Origin: Bordetella ansorpii | Lineage (GTDB): Bacteria; Pseudomonadota; Gammaproteobacteria; Burkholderiales; Burkholderiaceae_B | NCBI RefSeq assembly: GCF_900078705.1 | Contig: NZ_FKIF01000001.1 | Span: forward strand, 372,001-436,000 | Reading direction: 5' to 3' | DNA length: 64,000 nt | Part shown: in pieces, positions 17,575-25,973 of the stretch | Layout: every line of letters starts with the position of its first letter | Position numbering within the stretch: position 1 is the first letter of the stretch | Notes under the pieces: generated by a model | What the model was told of the DNA's origin: nothing | Seen by the model: the letters and a program-made list of their open reading frames with translations, nothing else | Database searches by the model: none | Program-made: the position numbers and the translations under genes

Positions 17575-18379
17575 GTTTCCACTCGAATTCGCCAGGGATC
17601 ATGAGACGCGGACCCTACACCCGCCCACTCCCGGACGATAATCAATCGATTTATGGGCTCGAGAATTTTATTGGCACTTCCTTAAAACAAGCCTATAGAT
17701 GGATTGAATTCAGGCATCCAAAAGAAACCATGAGATTTTATTTGCGACGGACATGACACCTGGACAATGAAGGCGGCAGACGACAACAGGCGCTCCTGGA
17801 ATGCGGAATGTTCGACAAAACAGTTTGAAGACGTTATCTGCGCTCAGCGGGAAATCGCTTGCTGCTCCAGATCGCAAGCTCACTCACGGCCGTCCCGCAA
17901 TCGCGGGGCGCGCTAAAAACCGGAGCAGCACATTGCACGACGCCAGCCATGCAGCTGGATCGCCGCACTGGCAAAAACGTGGCCTCGCATCTTGGCAGTT
18001 TTGCCTACTTGAGCGCGCCGCCCCAGCAACCTCAGCCACGTAAATCGACCGTCGAAGGTCGAACAGAGAACGATGCAGCAAGTTGCGTTCAAACCACTGC
18101 CAAGCGGCAAGGCTATCGGATACGGCAAGCCAGGCCCGGCCGGAGAACGACCATGGCGTCCGTCAGATGGATCGCGAGGTCGGCATTCACCGCCCAGACT
18201 GCCAGTTCATGACCAGCGACCACACCGCTTTCCGGCGGATATCTGTTCCCCGACCCAGGTCAACGATTCGTCCGCAGCCGTTCGCCCTGGAACGCCAGCA
18301 ACCACGCGCCGGTTGCCCCATTGGCCCTAAAAAGCACAAAAGGGCTAGCCGAAGAAATCAGCTAACCCTTTGATTCATA
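17575..18379. other. Gene-free right edge of the island, beside tRNA-Pro
   Basis: Roughly 800 bases with no supportable gene. The part at 17640-17760 is AT-rich and the rest mixed. I looked for an integrase, for recombinase fragments and for a second copy of the tRNA 3' end and found none. The tRNA terminator lies at its right end. Confidence 0.5.
18329..18370 (-). terminator. Rho-independent terminator of the tRNA-Pro transcript
   Basis: Read on the minus strand, a 10-bp stem (18361-18370 with 18340-18349, one G-U pair) is followed by TTTT-GTGC-TTTTT. It begins about 10 nt after the CCA end of the tRNA. Confidence 0.85.
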
Positions 18380-18456
18380 TGGTCGGGGCGGCGGGATTCG
18401 AACTCGCGACCCTCTGCTCCCAAAGCAGATGCGCTACCAGGCTGCGCTACGCCCCG
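18380..18456 (-). tRNA. tRNA-Pro (anticodon TGG)
   Basis: 77 nt including an encoded CCA. The acceptor stem CGGGGCG pairs with CGCCCCG, followed by discriminator A and CCA. The anticodon loop TTTGGGA within stem CTGCT...AGCAG gives anticodon TGG, and the T arm has the standard GGTTCGAATCC-like loop (GAGTTCGAATC). The 3' end faces the accessory island, the usual integration side. Confidence 0.97.
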
Positions 18457-18760
18457 ACGGATTGCCGATGAACAACCCCATCGGCAACGGACACGGATTG
18501 TACCCCAGCCCGCCACTCACCTCTTCGAACAGCGAAATGCGGCTTGGCGCCCGGCCTTGGGCACACCAATTGCAGCACGGGCATCGATGCTCCCCCTTGC
18601 GCCCCGAAGACCGCCTTATGTCTGCGGCTGCTTGGCGCAGGGCTGCCGACAGCCCATCAAAACTTACACTTCGACGCCCCCAAACGACACTGCCGCCAGC
18701 ACTTCGCAATGTTGAATACAATGGCGGGCTAAACCGACCACGCAGGCTATACGCAATAAC
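18457..18760. other. Intergenic region between tRNA-Pro and proQ
   Basis: No gene is supportable. It must hold the tRNA-Pro promoter (minus strand) and the proQ promoter (plus strand); neither is clear enough to mark. Confidence 0.4.
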
Positions 18761-19777
18761 ATGGGATTCGAACAACTCGCCGCGCTGCGCGACATGCTGG
18801 CCAAGCAAGCGGCCGATGAACGGCAGCAGCAGGGTAAGCAAGAGCCGCGCCCCAACAAGGGCGGCGGCAAGCCGGGCGACAGGCAAGGTGCCAAGGCGCA
18901 GGACGCGCAGCCGGGCGGCAAGCCCGCCGGCAAAGGGGGCGGCGATCGCCCCCACCGTGGCAACCCCAATCGCCAGGGCGACGGCCGTTCCGGCAAGCCT
19001 GGCGAAGGCCGTGGGCCTCGTCCCCAGGGCGAAGGCCGTGGTCCGCGTCCGCAAGGCGAAGCGCGCGGCGGCAATCGTCCGCAACAGCAGCGCCGCGAAC
19101 GCCCGGAAGAGCCGCCGCGCGATCCGTTGCTGGTGGCCATCGGCCGGCTGCAGAAGCACTTCCCCAAGGCCTTCCCGAAGCGCCCGGATCCGCGCGTGCC
19201 GCTGAAGCTGGGCATCATCGAGGATCTGTACGCGCACTCGGCCAAGCTGAGCCTGAGCGAGGAAGAGATCAAGCAGGCCGTGGCCACGTGGTGCTCGGCG
19301 CAGCGTTACTGGGCCTGCCTGGTGAAGGAAGCCGCCCGCCTCGACCTGAACGGCGAGCCCAGCGGCACGGTCACGCCGGCCGAAGCCGCGCACGCCAGCT
19401 TCCTGGCGCGCAAGCAGCGCAAGCAGAAGGCCCAAGAGGAAAAGGCGGCTGCGGCGCAGAAGGCCGCAGCCAATGCGCCGGAAGGCGCGTCGGCCGAAGC
19501 GCGGCCGGCCACGACGGATGCCGAAGCCGAGGCGCAGGGTGCCGAAGCAACGGCACACACTGACGTGGCGCCTCAGGCTCATGCTGAAGCAGCGGGCAAC
19601 ACCGCTGAGGCCGCGGACGCAACGCCCAAGGCAGCCAAAGCCGAAGCCGAGGCGCTGGCAACGCAACCCCCTGAAGTCGATGCCGCGGAACCGGCCGCCT
19701 CCGCGGATACCGCAGCAGCCACCGAGGCTCCCGCGGATCAACCCGCTGACGACACCAAGCAGGGTCAACAGTCCTGA
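18761..19777 (+). CDS. proQ: ProQ/FinO-family RNA chaperone
   Basis: 338 residues. The FinO/ProQ RNA-binding domain spans about 120-205: PLLVAIGRLQKHFPKAFP, RVPLKLGIIEDLYAHS, WCSAQRYWACLVKEAARLDL and a GEPSGTVTP turn. It binds structured sRNAs and mRNA 3' ends. It is flanked by an N-terminal basic Gly/Arg/Pro/Gln-rich region (about 30-115) and a C-terminal Ala/Glu-rich tail (about 215-338), both far longer than in E. coli ProQ and probably disordered. The ATG at 18761 lacks a good ribosome site. A strong terminator follows. Confidence 0.9.
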   Translation: MGFEQLAALRDMLAKQAADERQQQGKQEPRPNKGGGKPGDRQGAKAQDAQPGGKPAGKGGGDRPHRGNPNRQGDGRSGKPGEGRGPRPQGEGRGPRPQGEARGGNRPQQQRRERPEEPPRDPLLVAIGRLQKHFPKAFPKRPDPRVPLKLGIIEDLYAHSAKLSLSEEEIKQAVATWCSAQRYWACLVKEAARLDLNGEPSGTVTPAEAAHASFLARKQRKQKAQEEKAAAAQKAAANAPEGASAEARPATTDAEAEAQGAEATAHTDVAPQAHAEAAGNTAEAADATPKAAKAEAEALATQPPEVDAAEPAASADTAAATEAPADQPADDTKQGQQS

Positions 19778-19835
19778 TCTAACGACACCTCAACGGCCGG
19801 GCGACGTTGCCGCCCCGCCATTGAGAACGTCATGA

Positions 19836-19886
19836 AAACATCTGGCCCCCGGCCGCGACAATGCGGCCCAGGGGCCAGATGTTTTT
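19836..19886. terminator. Bidirectional rho-independent terminator after proQ
   Basis: A long stem (19836-19849 with 19871-19884, AACATCTGGCCCC and its complement) with AAAA before and TTTTT after, so it can stop transcription in both directions; it is positioned 58 nt after the proQ stop. Confidence 0.9.
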
Positions 19887-20174
19887 CAAGGGCGTGCACA
19901 TGCACGATTCGGGCAAGGCCCGGGTCACGTTGCAGCCGCTCACTACGCAGCCTCGAAAGGCCCCGGCGCAGGCTGGCCGGGCGATGACAGTCCAGAAAGA
20001 AGTGATCCACCAGCCAGGTCAAACGGCCTGCCAAGCCCGAGACAGGGCCGGGAGCACCCGCGGCCCACTCCCGGTCACCGCACAGCGCCAGGCGCCCTTC
20101 TCTGGCCTCCAGCAGTCATCCCGCCCATCCCGGGCGGGACGCCATCACCCGCGGCGGCATCAAGCGCCAGGCGA

Positions 20175-20615
20175 TCAATGCGCCAGGCGGTACGGCCGCC
20201 GGCGCGCACCGCTGAACACCGGCTGCAACTGGAGTTGCTGCGCGGCGCGGCGGGCACGGGCGCCCGACAGCGATTGCACGCTGTGCGGTTGCCGGGATGC
20301 ATGGCGCGCATGCTTGCTGGCACGGGCCTGATCAACCACGCCCACTGGCCGCTTCATGTCGCTCATGTCGGCATCGATGCGAGCCATGTAGAACAGCAAG
20401 CCCACACAGGACAGCACGCCCGCGGCGATCAGCAGCCACCCCGCGAAACCCAAGGCAGGCACCAGCACCAATGGACCGACCAGGCCGGTCAGCGGGGCCA
20501 GCAGCGCGAAGGTCACTAGCGACCGCCTGCGCGCGTTGTGCAACCCGTACCAGGCGATACGGTTTTCTTCGTCAGACACCATGCTGGAACGATCGAACAT
20601 CGTAGCAATCATCAT
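20175..20615 (-). CDS. Two-helix membrane protein of unknown function
   Basis: 146 residues. Two membrane helices at about 34-56 and 58-80 (TFALLAPLTGLVGPLVLVPA, then FAGWLLIAAGVLSCVGLLFY), followed by a basic, Gln/Arg-rich cytoplasmic tail. The ribosome site AGGAGG sits 4-8 nt before two adjacent ATGs (20613-20615 and 20610-20612), which rules out the longer upstream start. Single gene; AT-rich upstream sequence near 20720-20755 is probably its promoter. Family not recognised. Confidence 0.65.
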   Translation of the reverse strand: MMIATMFDRSSMVSDEENRIAWYGLHNARRRSLVTFALLAPLTGLVGPLVLVPALGFAGWLLIAAGVLSCVGLLFYMARIDADMSDMKRPVGVVDQARASKHARHASRQPHSVQSLSGARARRAAQQLQLQPVFSGARRRPYRLAH

Positions 20616-20874
20616 CAGCTCCTCCTGCCGATTGATGGGCACGCACTGACAGCTTGCGCTTGGAATGGCTTCCAGGACGCCGAAGGCGCCGTGGTTTGTC
20701 TCCGGGCTTCGGATTATTTATCTAGTTGTCATAACAAATACTCTTTTCCCGGACTCAGTGCAAGGTTGCACGCACCGGGATTTATCCCTATGGCGTGCAA
20801 AAAACACATACAGGAAAGGAGCATGGCGCCGTGCGGCGCCGGTACCTGGGCAGGGCCGGACGGAATCGCCTCGC

Positions 20875-21357
20875 TCAGGGCTTGGCGAGCCAATCCCTTT
20901 CGCTCGACCACGCCACGCCGCCACCGAACAGTCCGGGCTGGTCCTCGAACGGCTGGGTGGCCACGGAACGGACCTGGCAGTCCGCGATCGCGGGATGGCC
21001 GCAATTCAGCAGATATTGCTCGCCGCCTGCCAGGGTAGGCACTCTGAACATAAGGTCTGCGCCCGCCTCTAGCCAGGCGTGGCCCAGCGCGCGGGTGGCC
21101 GGCAGATCGGTGCGCCAGTTGCGCGGCGGCGTGCAGACCTGCGTGCCGGCTCGCCCGGGAACGCTCACCTCCAGCAAGCGATACTGGCGGGGAAGCTTGC
21201 GGGGATGCTCGGCCTCGACCAGCGCCAGCCGGGCGCAGATGGCCGCCAGGGGGGATGGGTCCAGCAGCACGACGGGGGCGCCGGCAGGCAGCCAGCGCCC
21301 GCCCGGATAGAACCCGCCGCCCAGCAGACCGCTATTGCTCAAGCGCCACAGCCGCAT
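20875..21357 (-). CDS. RES-domain toxin (NAD phosphorylase family)
   Basis: 160 residues. The opening MMRLWRLSNSG followed by GRWLPAGAPVVLLDPSPLAA, LALVEAEHPRKLPRQY, and near the end LLNCGHPAIADCQVRSV are the pattern of RES toxins, in which conserved Arg, Tyr, Glu and Ser residues lie in the NAD site. Known relatives (MbcT, Res) destroy NAD. The ATG at 21355-21357 overlaps the antitoxin stop by one base (TGATG). Antitoxin first, toxin second is the common order for ParS-RES pairs. Confidence 0.85.
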   Translation of the reverse strand: MRLWRLSNSGLLGGGFYPGGRWLPAGAPVVLLDPSPLAAICARLALVEAEHPRKLPRQYRLLEVSVPGRAGTQVCTPPRNWRTDLPATRALGHAWLEAGADLMFRVPTLAGGEQYLLNCGHPAIADCQVRSVATQPFEDQPGLFGGGVAWSSERDWLAKP

Positions 21358-21752
21358 CACGGACCATTCCCTTCTTCGATGTTCAGCAACCAGCGCTCGA
21401 TGTGGCCGGCATGGCGGGCCGAGCCGATCAGGCCGACCGGCACGGCGCCGTACAACTGCGCCTTGGGCGTGGACAACCAGTCGTGCGCCAGGTCTTCATC
21501 GCCGAACACCAGTTCGGCCAGCCAGACCAGCCGCAACAGGCGATACAGCGCGATGGCCTCGTGGGGGCGCAACGCGGCCGCATCATCGGGATCGTTCAGC
21601 GTGCCGATGGACGGCACCAGCTCGCGCCATTGCGGTTGCTGCGGAATCGCTTCGCGCAGCACCGGAAAGAGCTTCACGCCCAGCGTGGCGCTGCGCGTGG
21701 CGCGGCTGTGGCCGACCAGCTTGCGCAGACGTGCATTGAGCACGTCACGCAC
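21357..21752 (-). CDS. MbcA/ParS/Xre-type antitoxin (DUF2384)
   Basis: About 131 residues. The C-terminal part (ALRPHEAIALYRLLRLVWLA, ELVFGDEDLAHDWLSTPKAQ, PVGLIGSARHAGHIERWLLN) is the toxin-binding domain of MbcA/ParS antitoxins; the family uses the C-terminal tail to block the RES active site. The start is uncertain: I give GTG at 21750-21752, but it lacks a ribosome site. An ATT codon at 21774-21776, 7 nt after GGCGGG just past the PPIase stop, is also possible, as is an overlap with the PPIase gene. Confidence 0.75.
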   Translation of the reverse strand: MRDVLNARLRKLVGHSRATRSATLGVKLFPVLREAIPQQPQWRELVPSIGTLNDPDDAAALRPHEAIALYRLLRLVWLAELVFGDEDLAHDWLSTPKAQLYGAVPVGLIGSARHAGHIERWLLNIEEGNGP

Positions 21753-21786
21753 GTTGCGAAACGGCGAGTGGACAATGACGCCCGCC

Positions 21787-22800
21787 TTACTTGGCGCCGT
21801 CGACAGCGCCCTGGAGCGCCTTGCCGTCGATACTGACCGTGCCTGCATTGAGCAGTCCCTCCAGATAGGCACGCGCGGCATCCTGCTGGCGCTGCGCGCG
21901 CATGGTGTCGCGCAGCTGCACCTGCACCTCGGTCAGCGGGACCTGGCGCGCTTCGCGCAGGTCGACCAGCTTGACGATGTGCAAACCCGAGGGCAGCTGC
22001 ACCACTTCGCTGACTTCACCCTTCTTCAGACGCTGGACCGTGCCACGCAACTCCGGCACCACCTGCTGAAGGGGAATGAAGCCCGTGTCTCCGCCGCGAG
22101 CGGCGCTTTCCTTGTCTTGCGAATTCTCTTGGGCAAGCTGGGCGAAATCCGCTTGCGGCGCACGCGCGCGCTTGATGAGATCGGCAGCTTTCTTGCGGGC
22201 GGCAGCCACGGCCTCGGCGTCGTTGAACGGAGCAGCCAGGAAGATCTGGCTGACGCGGTACGACGCAGGCTGGACGAAGCGCGCCTTGTTCTGCTCGTAG
22301 GCCTGTTGCAGTTCGGCTTCGGACGGATAGGTGTCCGGCGGCACGGTGACCGAGTCCAGATACGAGCGGAAGACGATCTGTTCCTGCGCGGCCTGGATGG
22401 CGCGCTGGACTTCGGGCTTGTCGGCCCAGTTCTGCGCGCGGGCCTGGGCCAGCAGCGCCTTCTCGGCGAGGCTGCTACGCACGACCTGTTCGAGCGCGGC
22501 ACGGTTGGCCGTCAGTTGCTGGCGCTGCGCCGGGGACAGCGAACGCAGCAGTTGTTCGAGGTCGCTTTGCGAAACCGACAACGCACCCAGGGTGGCGACG
22601 GCGGGCGAATTGCTGACGGGCGCGGCTGCCGGCGTCGCGGCGGGCTTGGTCGCTTGCGCGGCGGGCTTGCTCTCGGCGGGCTTCTGGGTCTGCTCGGCCT
22701 GGCCCTTGTCGCCGCAACCGCTCAGCACCAGCGCCAGGCCGAATGCGCTCATCCAGCGCATGCGCAGCGCTGCGTAATCCGACTTCTTCATTTCATCCAT
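21787..22800 (-). CDS. Parvulin-type peptidyl-prolyl isomerase lipoprotein
   Basis: 337 residues. Lipobox LSGC after a basic start and hydrophobic stretch, then an Ala/Pro/Lys linker (about 30-65). A SurA/PpiD-like helical domain follows (SVSQSDLEQLLRSLSPAQRQ), and the parvulin domain occupies about 180-290 with YRVSQIFLA, GGDTGFIPLQQVVPEL and SGLHIVKLVD. It should be a periplasmic, membrane-anchored folding factor for envelope proteins. The ATG at 22798-22800 or 22789-22791 could be used. Same strand and 54 nt after the YbjN gene, so possibly the last gene of the long envelope operon. Confidence 0.85.
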   Translation of the reverse strand: MDEMKKSDYAALRMRWMSAFGLALVLSGCGDKGQAEQTQKPAESKPAAQATKPAATPAAAPVSNSPAVATLGALSVSQSDLEQLLRSLSPAQRQQLTANRAALEQVVRSSLAEKALLAQARAQNWADKPEVQRAIQAAQEQIVFRSYLDSVTVPPDTYPSEAELQQAYEQNKARFVQPASYRVSQIFLAAPFNDAEAVAAARKKAADLIKRARAPQADFAQLAQENSQDKESAARGGDTGFIPLQQVVPELRGTVQRLKKGEVSEVVQLPSGLHIVKLVDLREARQVPLTEVQVQLRDTMRAQRQQDAARAYLEGLLNAGTVSIDGKALQGAVDGAK

Positions 22801-22854
22801 CCCATTCAAACAGAGCCATGCGGCGGGAACACCCCGGCCGCATGGGGGCACATC

Positions 22855-23385
22855 TTATTCCTTGGTATCGGCCTTGTCGGCTTCAGCGGCGGCCTCGGCA
22901 ACCGGAGCTGGCTCGGCGGCCTGCACGCCCTGTTCAGCCTGCACGGCCTGTTCCGCCTGCACGGCCTGCGTGGCGTACTGGCGCAGGAACAGCAGGAACT
23001 CTTGCAACAGGCGGTCCCACAGCTCGGTGGTGGCGCGCAGATGGTTCTCGGCGACGCCGCCGGCGGCGATCACGTCCATTTCCAGGACCAGGAAGGTGCC
23101 TTGCTGGGCCAGGCGAGCGAAGCGCTTGCCGATGTTCCACGATTCGACCAGGCCTTGCGGCAGATCACCCTGCACACGCAGCGCGCAGCTGAGCGTGTAG
23201 TCGACGAATTCGCCTTCGGTGTGAGAAGGATTGCCGAAGCGCACGGCGAAGCCGATGCCTTGCGTGGCGCTCAGCAGTTGCACCATGCCGTTCTGCTCGG
23301 TGCTGGTAACCCGATACCCCATGCTTTGCAGGATGTCTTGCAGCTTGGTTGCGCTCAGGGATTGGATCAGGGTGGTATCCGTCAT
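22855..23385 (-). CDS. YbjN-domain protein with repetitive tail
   Basis: 176 residues. About 1-125 is a YbjN domain (LSATKLQDILQSMGYRV, LVESWNIGKRFARLAQQGTF, LVLEMDVIAAGGV), a fold related to type III secretion and sensory-transduction regulators and often found as a soluble regulator or chaperone. The tail is low-complexity with QAVQAEQ-type heptads and acidic Ala/Glu repeats. Start at ATG 23383-23385; the longer ORF start lacks support. Lies 84 nt after the coiled-coil gene on the same strand. Confidence 0.75.
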   Translation of the reverse strand: MTDTTLIQSLSATKLQDILQSMGYRVTSTEQNGMVQLLSATQGIGFAVRFGNPSHTEGEFVDYTLSCALRVQGDLPQGLVESWNIGKRFARLAQQGTFLVLEMDVIAAGGVAENHLRATTELWDRLLQEFLLFLRQYATQAVQAEQAVQAEQGVQAAEPAPVAEAAAEADKADTKE

Positions 23386-23469
23386 GTGACAGTCTCGTAT
23401 TGACGTGTGGAAAACGTCCCGACGGCGCACGGCCGCCGGGGTAAGGCTGGAACGATATCGGCCAGCGCA

Positions 23470-24207
23470 TTACTGCGCGGGCTTGGCTCCGGATTGCTGC
23501 TGCGGCACCAGGCGCGGATCGTACTTGCTGTCGTACAGCTTGTCGCCGTATTCCTGGGCCTTCTCATCGAACTGCACGCGGGCTTCGCGCGCCAGCGGCT
23601 GCCGGATCTTCAGCAGATCGCCGGTGCTGAACGATTCGTACGCCGCCAGGATCTCTTTGCCGGCGGCATACATCTGATCGTTCTTCTGCTCGCAGACCTT
23701 CAGTTGCGAATCACGCTCGGTGAGCGAGACCTGCAGCTTCTTGCCCTCGGCGTCCTTGGCGCGGGCGATGCCCAGCAGTTCGTCGTAGGCGGCCTTGAAC
23801 TTGCCGAGCTGCTCGTTGCTGGCGGCAGCCTGGGCACGCGCGGCGTCTCGGATGGCTTCCTGCTGGCCTGCCAGTTGCTCGGCCTGGCCCTGAACCTTTC
23901 CGAGCTGCGCGCGCAGCTGTTCGACCTCTTTCTGCGCGGCATCGCGCTGGGTCTCGGCCGCGCTCTTGGCGGCGTTCAGTTGCGCTTGCTGGCTTTGCAG
24001 CTGCTGCAGTTGCTGGGTGGCGCTGCGCAACTGGGTGCGCAGGCGTTCTTCCATGCTTTGCGCGTGGGCCGGAAAGACCGTCAGCATGGCGGCCATCGCC
24101 GCGGCGGTGGCCTTCAGCGTCCAGGCGACATGCCGCAACGCCGGGGACATCGGCGTCTTGGCAACGTCACGCAGGGCGCGCGCGGGTTGGGAGGTTTGGG
24201 TGCGCAT
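23470..24207 (-). CDS. Secreted coiled-coil protein
   Basis: 245 residues. Signal peptide (MAAMLTVFPAHAQ, cleavage after AHA at about 50) preceded by a basic 20-residue N-terminus, then a continuous coiled coil (MEERLRTQLRSATQQLQQLQ onwards to about residue 175), then a short globular end with YDSKYDPRLVPQQQ. It begins 5 nt after the porin stop, so it is translationally coupled to the porin and probably works with it, for example as a periplasmic spacer or assembly factor (inference). A shorter start at MSPALRHV is possible. Confidence 0.7.
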   Translation of the reverse strand: MRTQTSQPARALRDVAKTPMSPALRHVAWTLKATAAAMAAMLTVFPAHAQSMEERLRTQLRSATQQLQQLQSQQAQLNAAKSAAETQRDAAQKEVEQLRAQLGKVQGQAEQLAGQQEAIRDAARAQAAASNEQLGKFKAAYDELLGIARAKDAEGKKLQVSLTERDSQLKVCEQKNDQMYAAGKEILAAYESFSTGDLLKIRQPLAREARVQFDEKAQEYGDKLYDSKYDPRLVPQQQSGAKPAQ

Positions 24208-24212
24208 GATGA

Positions 24213-25934
24213 TCAGAACCGTGCGTTGACTTCGAGCTGCAGGACGTCGATGGCCAGCGGGGGGCCATAGATTTCCTTGGCGCTGGTCCAGCGCAGCAAG
24301 CCGTAGACGTTCTTGTCGAACGCATAGCCGCCGCCCAGGAAGTAGCCGCGCGCGTTGGTGCCGCCCAGGTGGAACGTGGAGTCGTTGTAGGCATCGGGCA
24401 GCGCGTCGGGCTGGATGTACTTGTAGCCGGCGAAGGCCATCCAGTCGCCCTTGCGAACCAGGTCGATGCCGTCGCCGATCGTGGCCTGGAACATCCAGGC
24501 ATTGCCGCCGCTCTCGATGTCGTCCAGGTTCTCGCGCGAGTTGACGATGTTCGCGGCGCCGCCGGCACGGCTGATCAGCTTGTTCTTGCTGTAGGCCAGG
24601 TTGCGGACGTAGTCGCCATCCAGGCGCATGGCCAGGTTGTCGAACAGGCGGGTATCCCAGCGCAGGTTCAGGTTCAGGAGGTTGAACTTGGAAGCCAGGC
24701 CCACGTACTGGTATTCGCTCCAGTCGGCCTGGTCGGCCGAGCTCTGGACGACATCGCGCAGCAGGAACAGGGTGTTGCCCTTCTGCATGTAGGCGGGACG
24801 CGACCAGTCGGTGCTGCAGACGGTCATCAGCGAATCGCAAGGCGCCGAACGCTGGCCTTCGATGTTCTGGAACGTGTAGTAGGCGACCGCGCCGCGCAGC
24901 TTGTTCTGGGCGTTGAGCTTCCACTCGGCGCCGGCCTGCGCGCCGAACAGCCACTTGTTCTCGCTCTTGCCTTCGGAGAACGTGTCGCTGCTGAACGGGT
25001 TGTTCGAGTATTCGAGGGCATAGGCGCCCAGCGAGCCGAACAGCGTGACGGGGCTGCCGTTGCCCAGCGGACGCTTGAACGCGGCGGAGATGCCGTCGAA
25101 GTTCAGGTCGTTGGAGTACAGCATGTCGGACGACACGAACGGGCTGGACGCGCGGCCGGCCGTGATGGTGGCCCACTCGTACGGGCGATAGCTCAGGTAG
25201 GCCTGGTCGAGCCAGATGTCCTTCTTGGCCATGCCGCCGCCCAGCGTATCGCTGGTGGACACCGGGCTGTTGTCGCTGCCGGAAGCCAGGCGGATGCCGG
25301 CCATCCACTGCTCGGACAGTTGTGCCTTCACACCCAGGCGAGCACGGATGCGCATCAGGTTGCGGCGGTCCTGGCGCGAGTTCATGTAGGGAATGTCCAG
25401 GCCGTAGGGCTGGCCGGCCAGGAACGTGGGAATCGGGCCGTTGCGGTTCCACTTGGCGAAGTCGATCAGTTCGTCGCTGTTGCCGCTGTCGAAGAAGCGC
25501 GACTCGTCGCGGAAGCGCACGTCGCCCTCGACGGTGATGCGCGACGCCCAGTCGGGGAACGTGTTGGGCGCGGCCCAGTTCTCGGCCTTGGCCTGCGCCA
25601 TGACTTCGGTCTTGACCTCGTCGCGGATCTGGTCCCGGACGGTGGCGGGGATGTACGGCACGCGCACGTCGCCCGGCTGGGCCATGGCGGCGCCGGCGCC
25701 GCCGGCGGCAGCCGGTGCGGCGGCGGCCTTGCGGGCCTGCACGGCTTCGGCTTCGGCTTGCTGGATCAGGGCATTGGCCTGGTCCTGCTTGAGCACGCCT
25801 TGCTGAACCAGCAGGCGGATCAGGTTGACGGTGGCGTTCTGGGACGGCGCGGCGGTCTGGGCCGCAACCTGTCCTGCCGACAGCGCCAGGGCGACGGCCA
25901 GCGCGCCGGCCAGTCGATTGGGTTGCAATTTCAT
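24213..25934 (-). CDS. Putative porin (Porin_5-like outer-membrane beta-barrel)
   Basis: 573 residues. Signal peptide ending QVAAQ. Residues about 40-110 form a short helical segment (LIRLLVQQGVLKQDQANALI) typical of the periplasmic coiled coil that precedes this porin class. The rest is a beta-barrel: alternating strands such as RITVEGDVRFRDESRFF and NLMRIRARLGVKAQLSEQWM, ending with a terminal aromatic NARF signal for BAM. Putative porins of this family occur next to TonB/ExbD genes. ATG at 25932-25934 chosen; TTG at 25943 is the alternative. Confidence 0.85.
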   Translation of the reverse strand: MKLQPNRLAGALAVALALSAGQVAAQTAAPSQNATVNLIRLLVQQGVLKQDQANALIQQAEAEAVQARKAAAAPAAAGGAGAAMAQPGDVRVPYIPATVRDQIRDEVKTEVMAQAKAENWAAPNTFPDWASRITVEGDVRFRDESRFFDSGNSDELIDFAKWNRNGPIPTFLAGQPYGLDIPYMNSRQDRRNLMRIRARLGVKAQLSEQWMAGIRLASGSDNSPVSTSDTLGGGMAKKDIWLDQAYLSYRPYEWATITAGRASSPFVSSDMLYSNDLNFDGISAAFKRPLGNGSPVTLFGSLGAYALEYSNNPFSSDTFSEGKSENKWLFGAQAGAEWKLNAQNKLRGAVAYYTFQNIEGQRSAPCDSLMTVCSTDWSRPAYMQKGNTLFLLRDVVQSSADQADWSEYQYVGLASKFNLLNLNLRWDTRLFDNLAMRLDGDYVRNLAYSKNKLISRAGGAANIVNSRENLDDIESGGNAWMFQATIGDGIDLVRKGDWMAFAGYKYIQPDALPDAYNDSTFHLGGTNARGYFLGGGYAFDKNVYGLLRWTSAKEIYGPPLAIDVLQLEVNARF

Positions 25935-25973
25935 TTTGATCAAACTCCGGTAAGGAAATCGAAGAGCGCGGCG

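Noticed and set aside
17575-18379. Integrase remnant or att repeat beside tRNA-Pro
   Set aside because: No recombinase motif and no second copy of the tRNA 3' sequence found in the window by eye.
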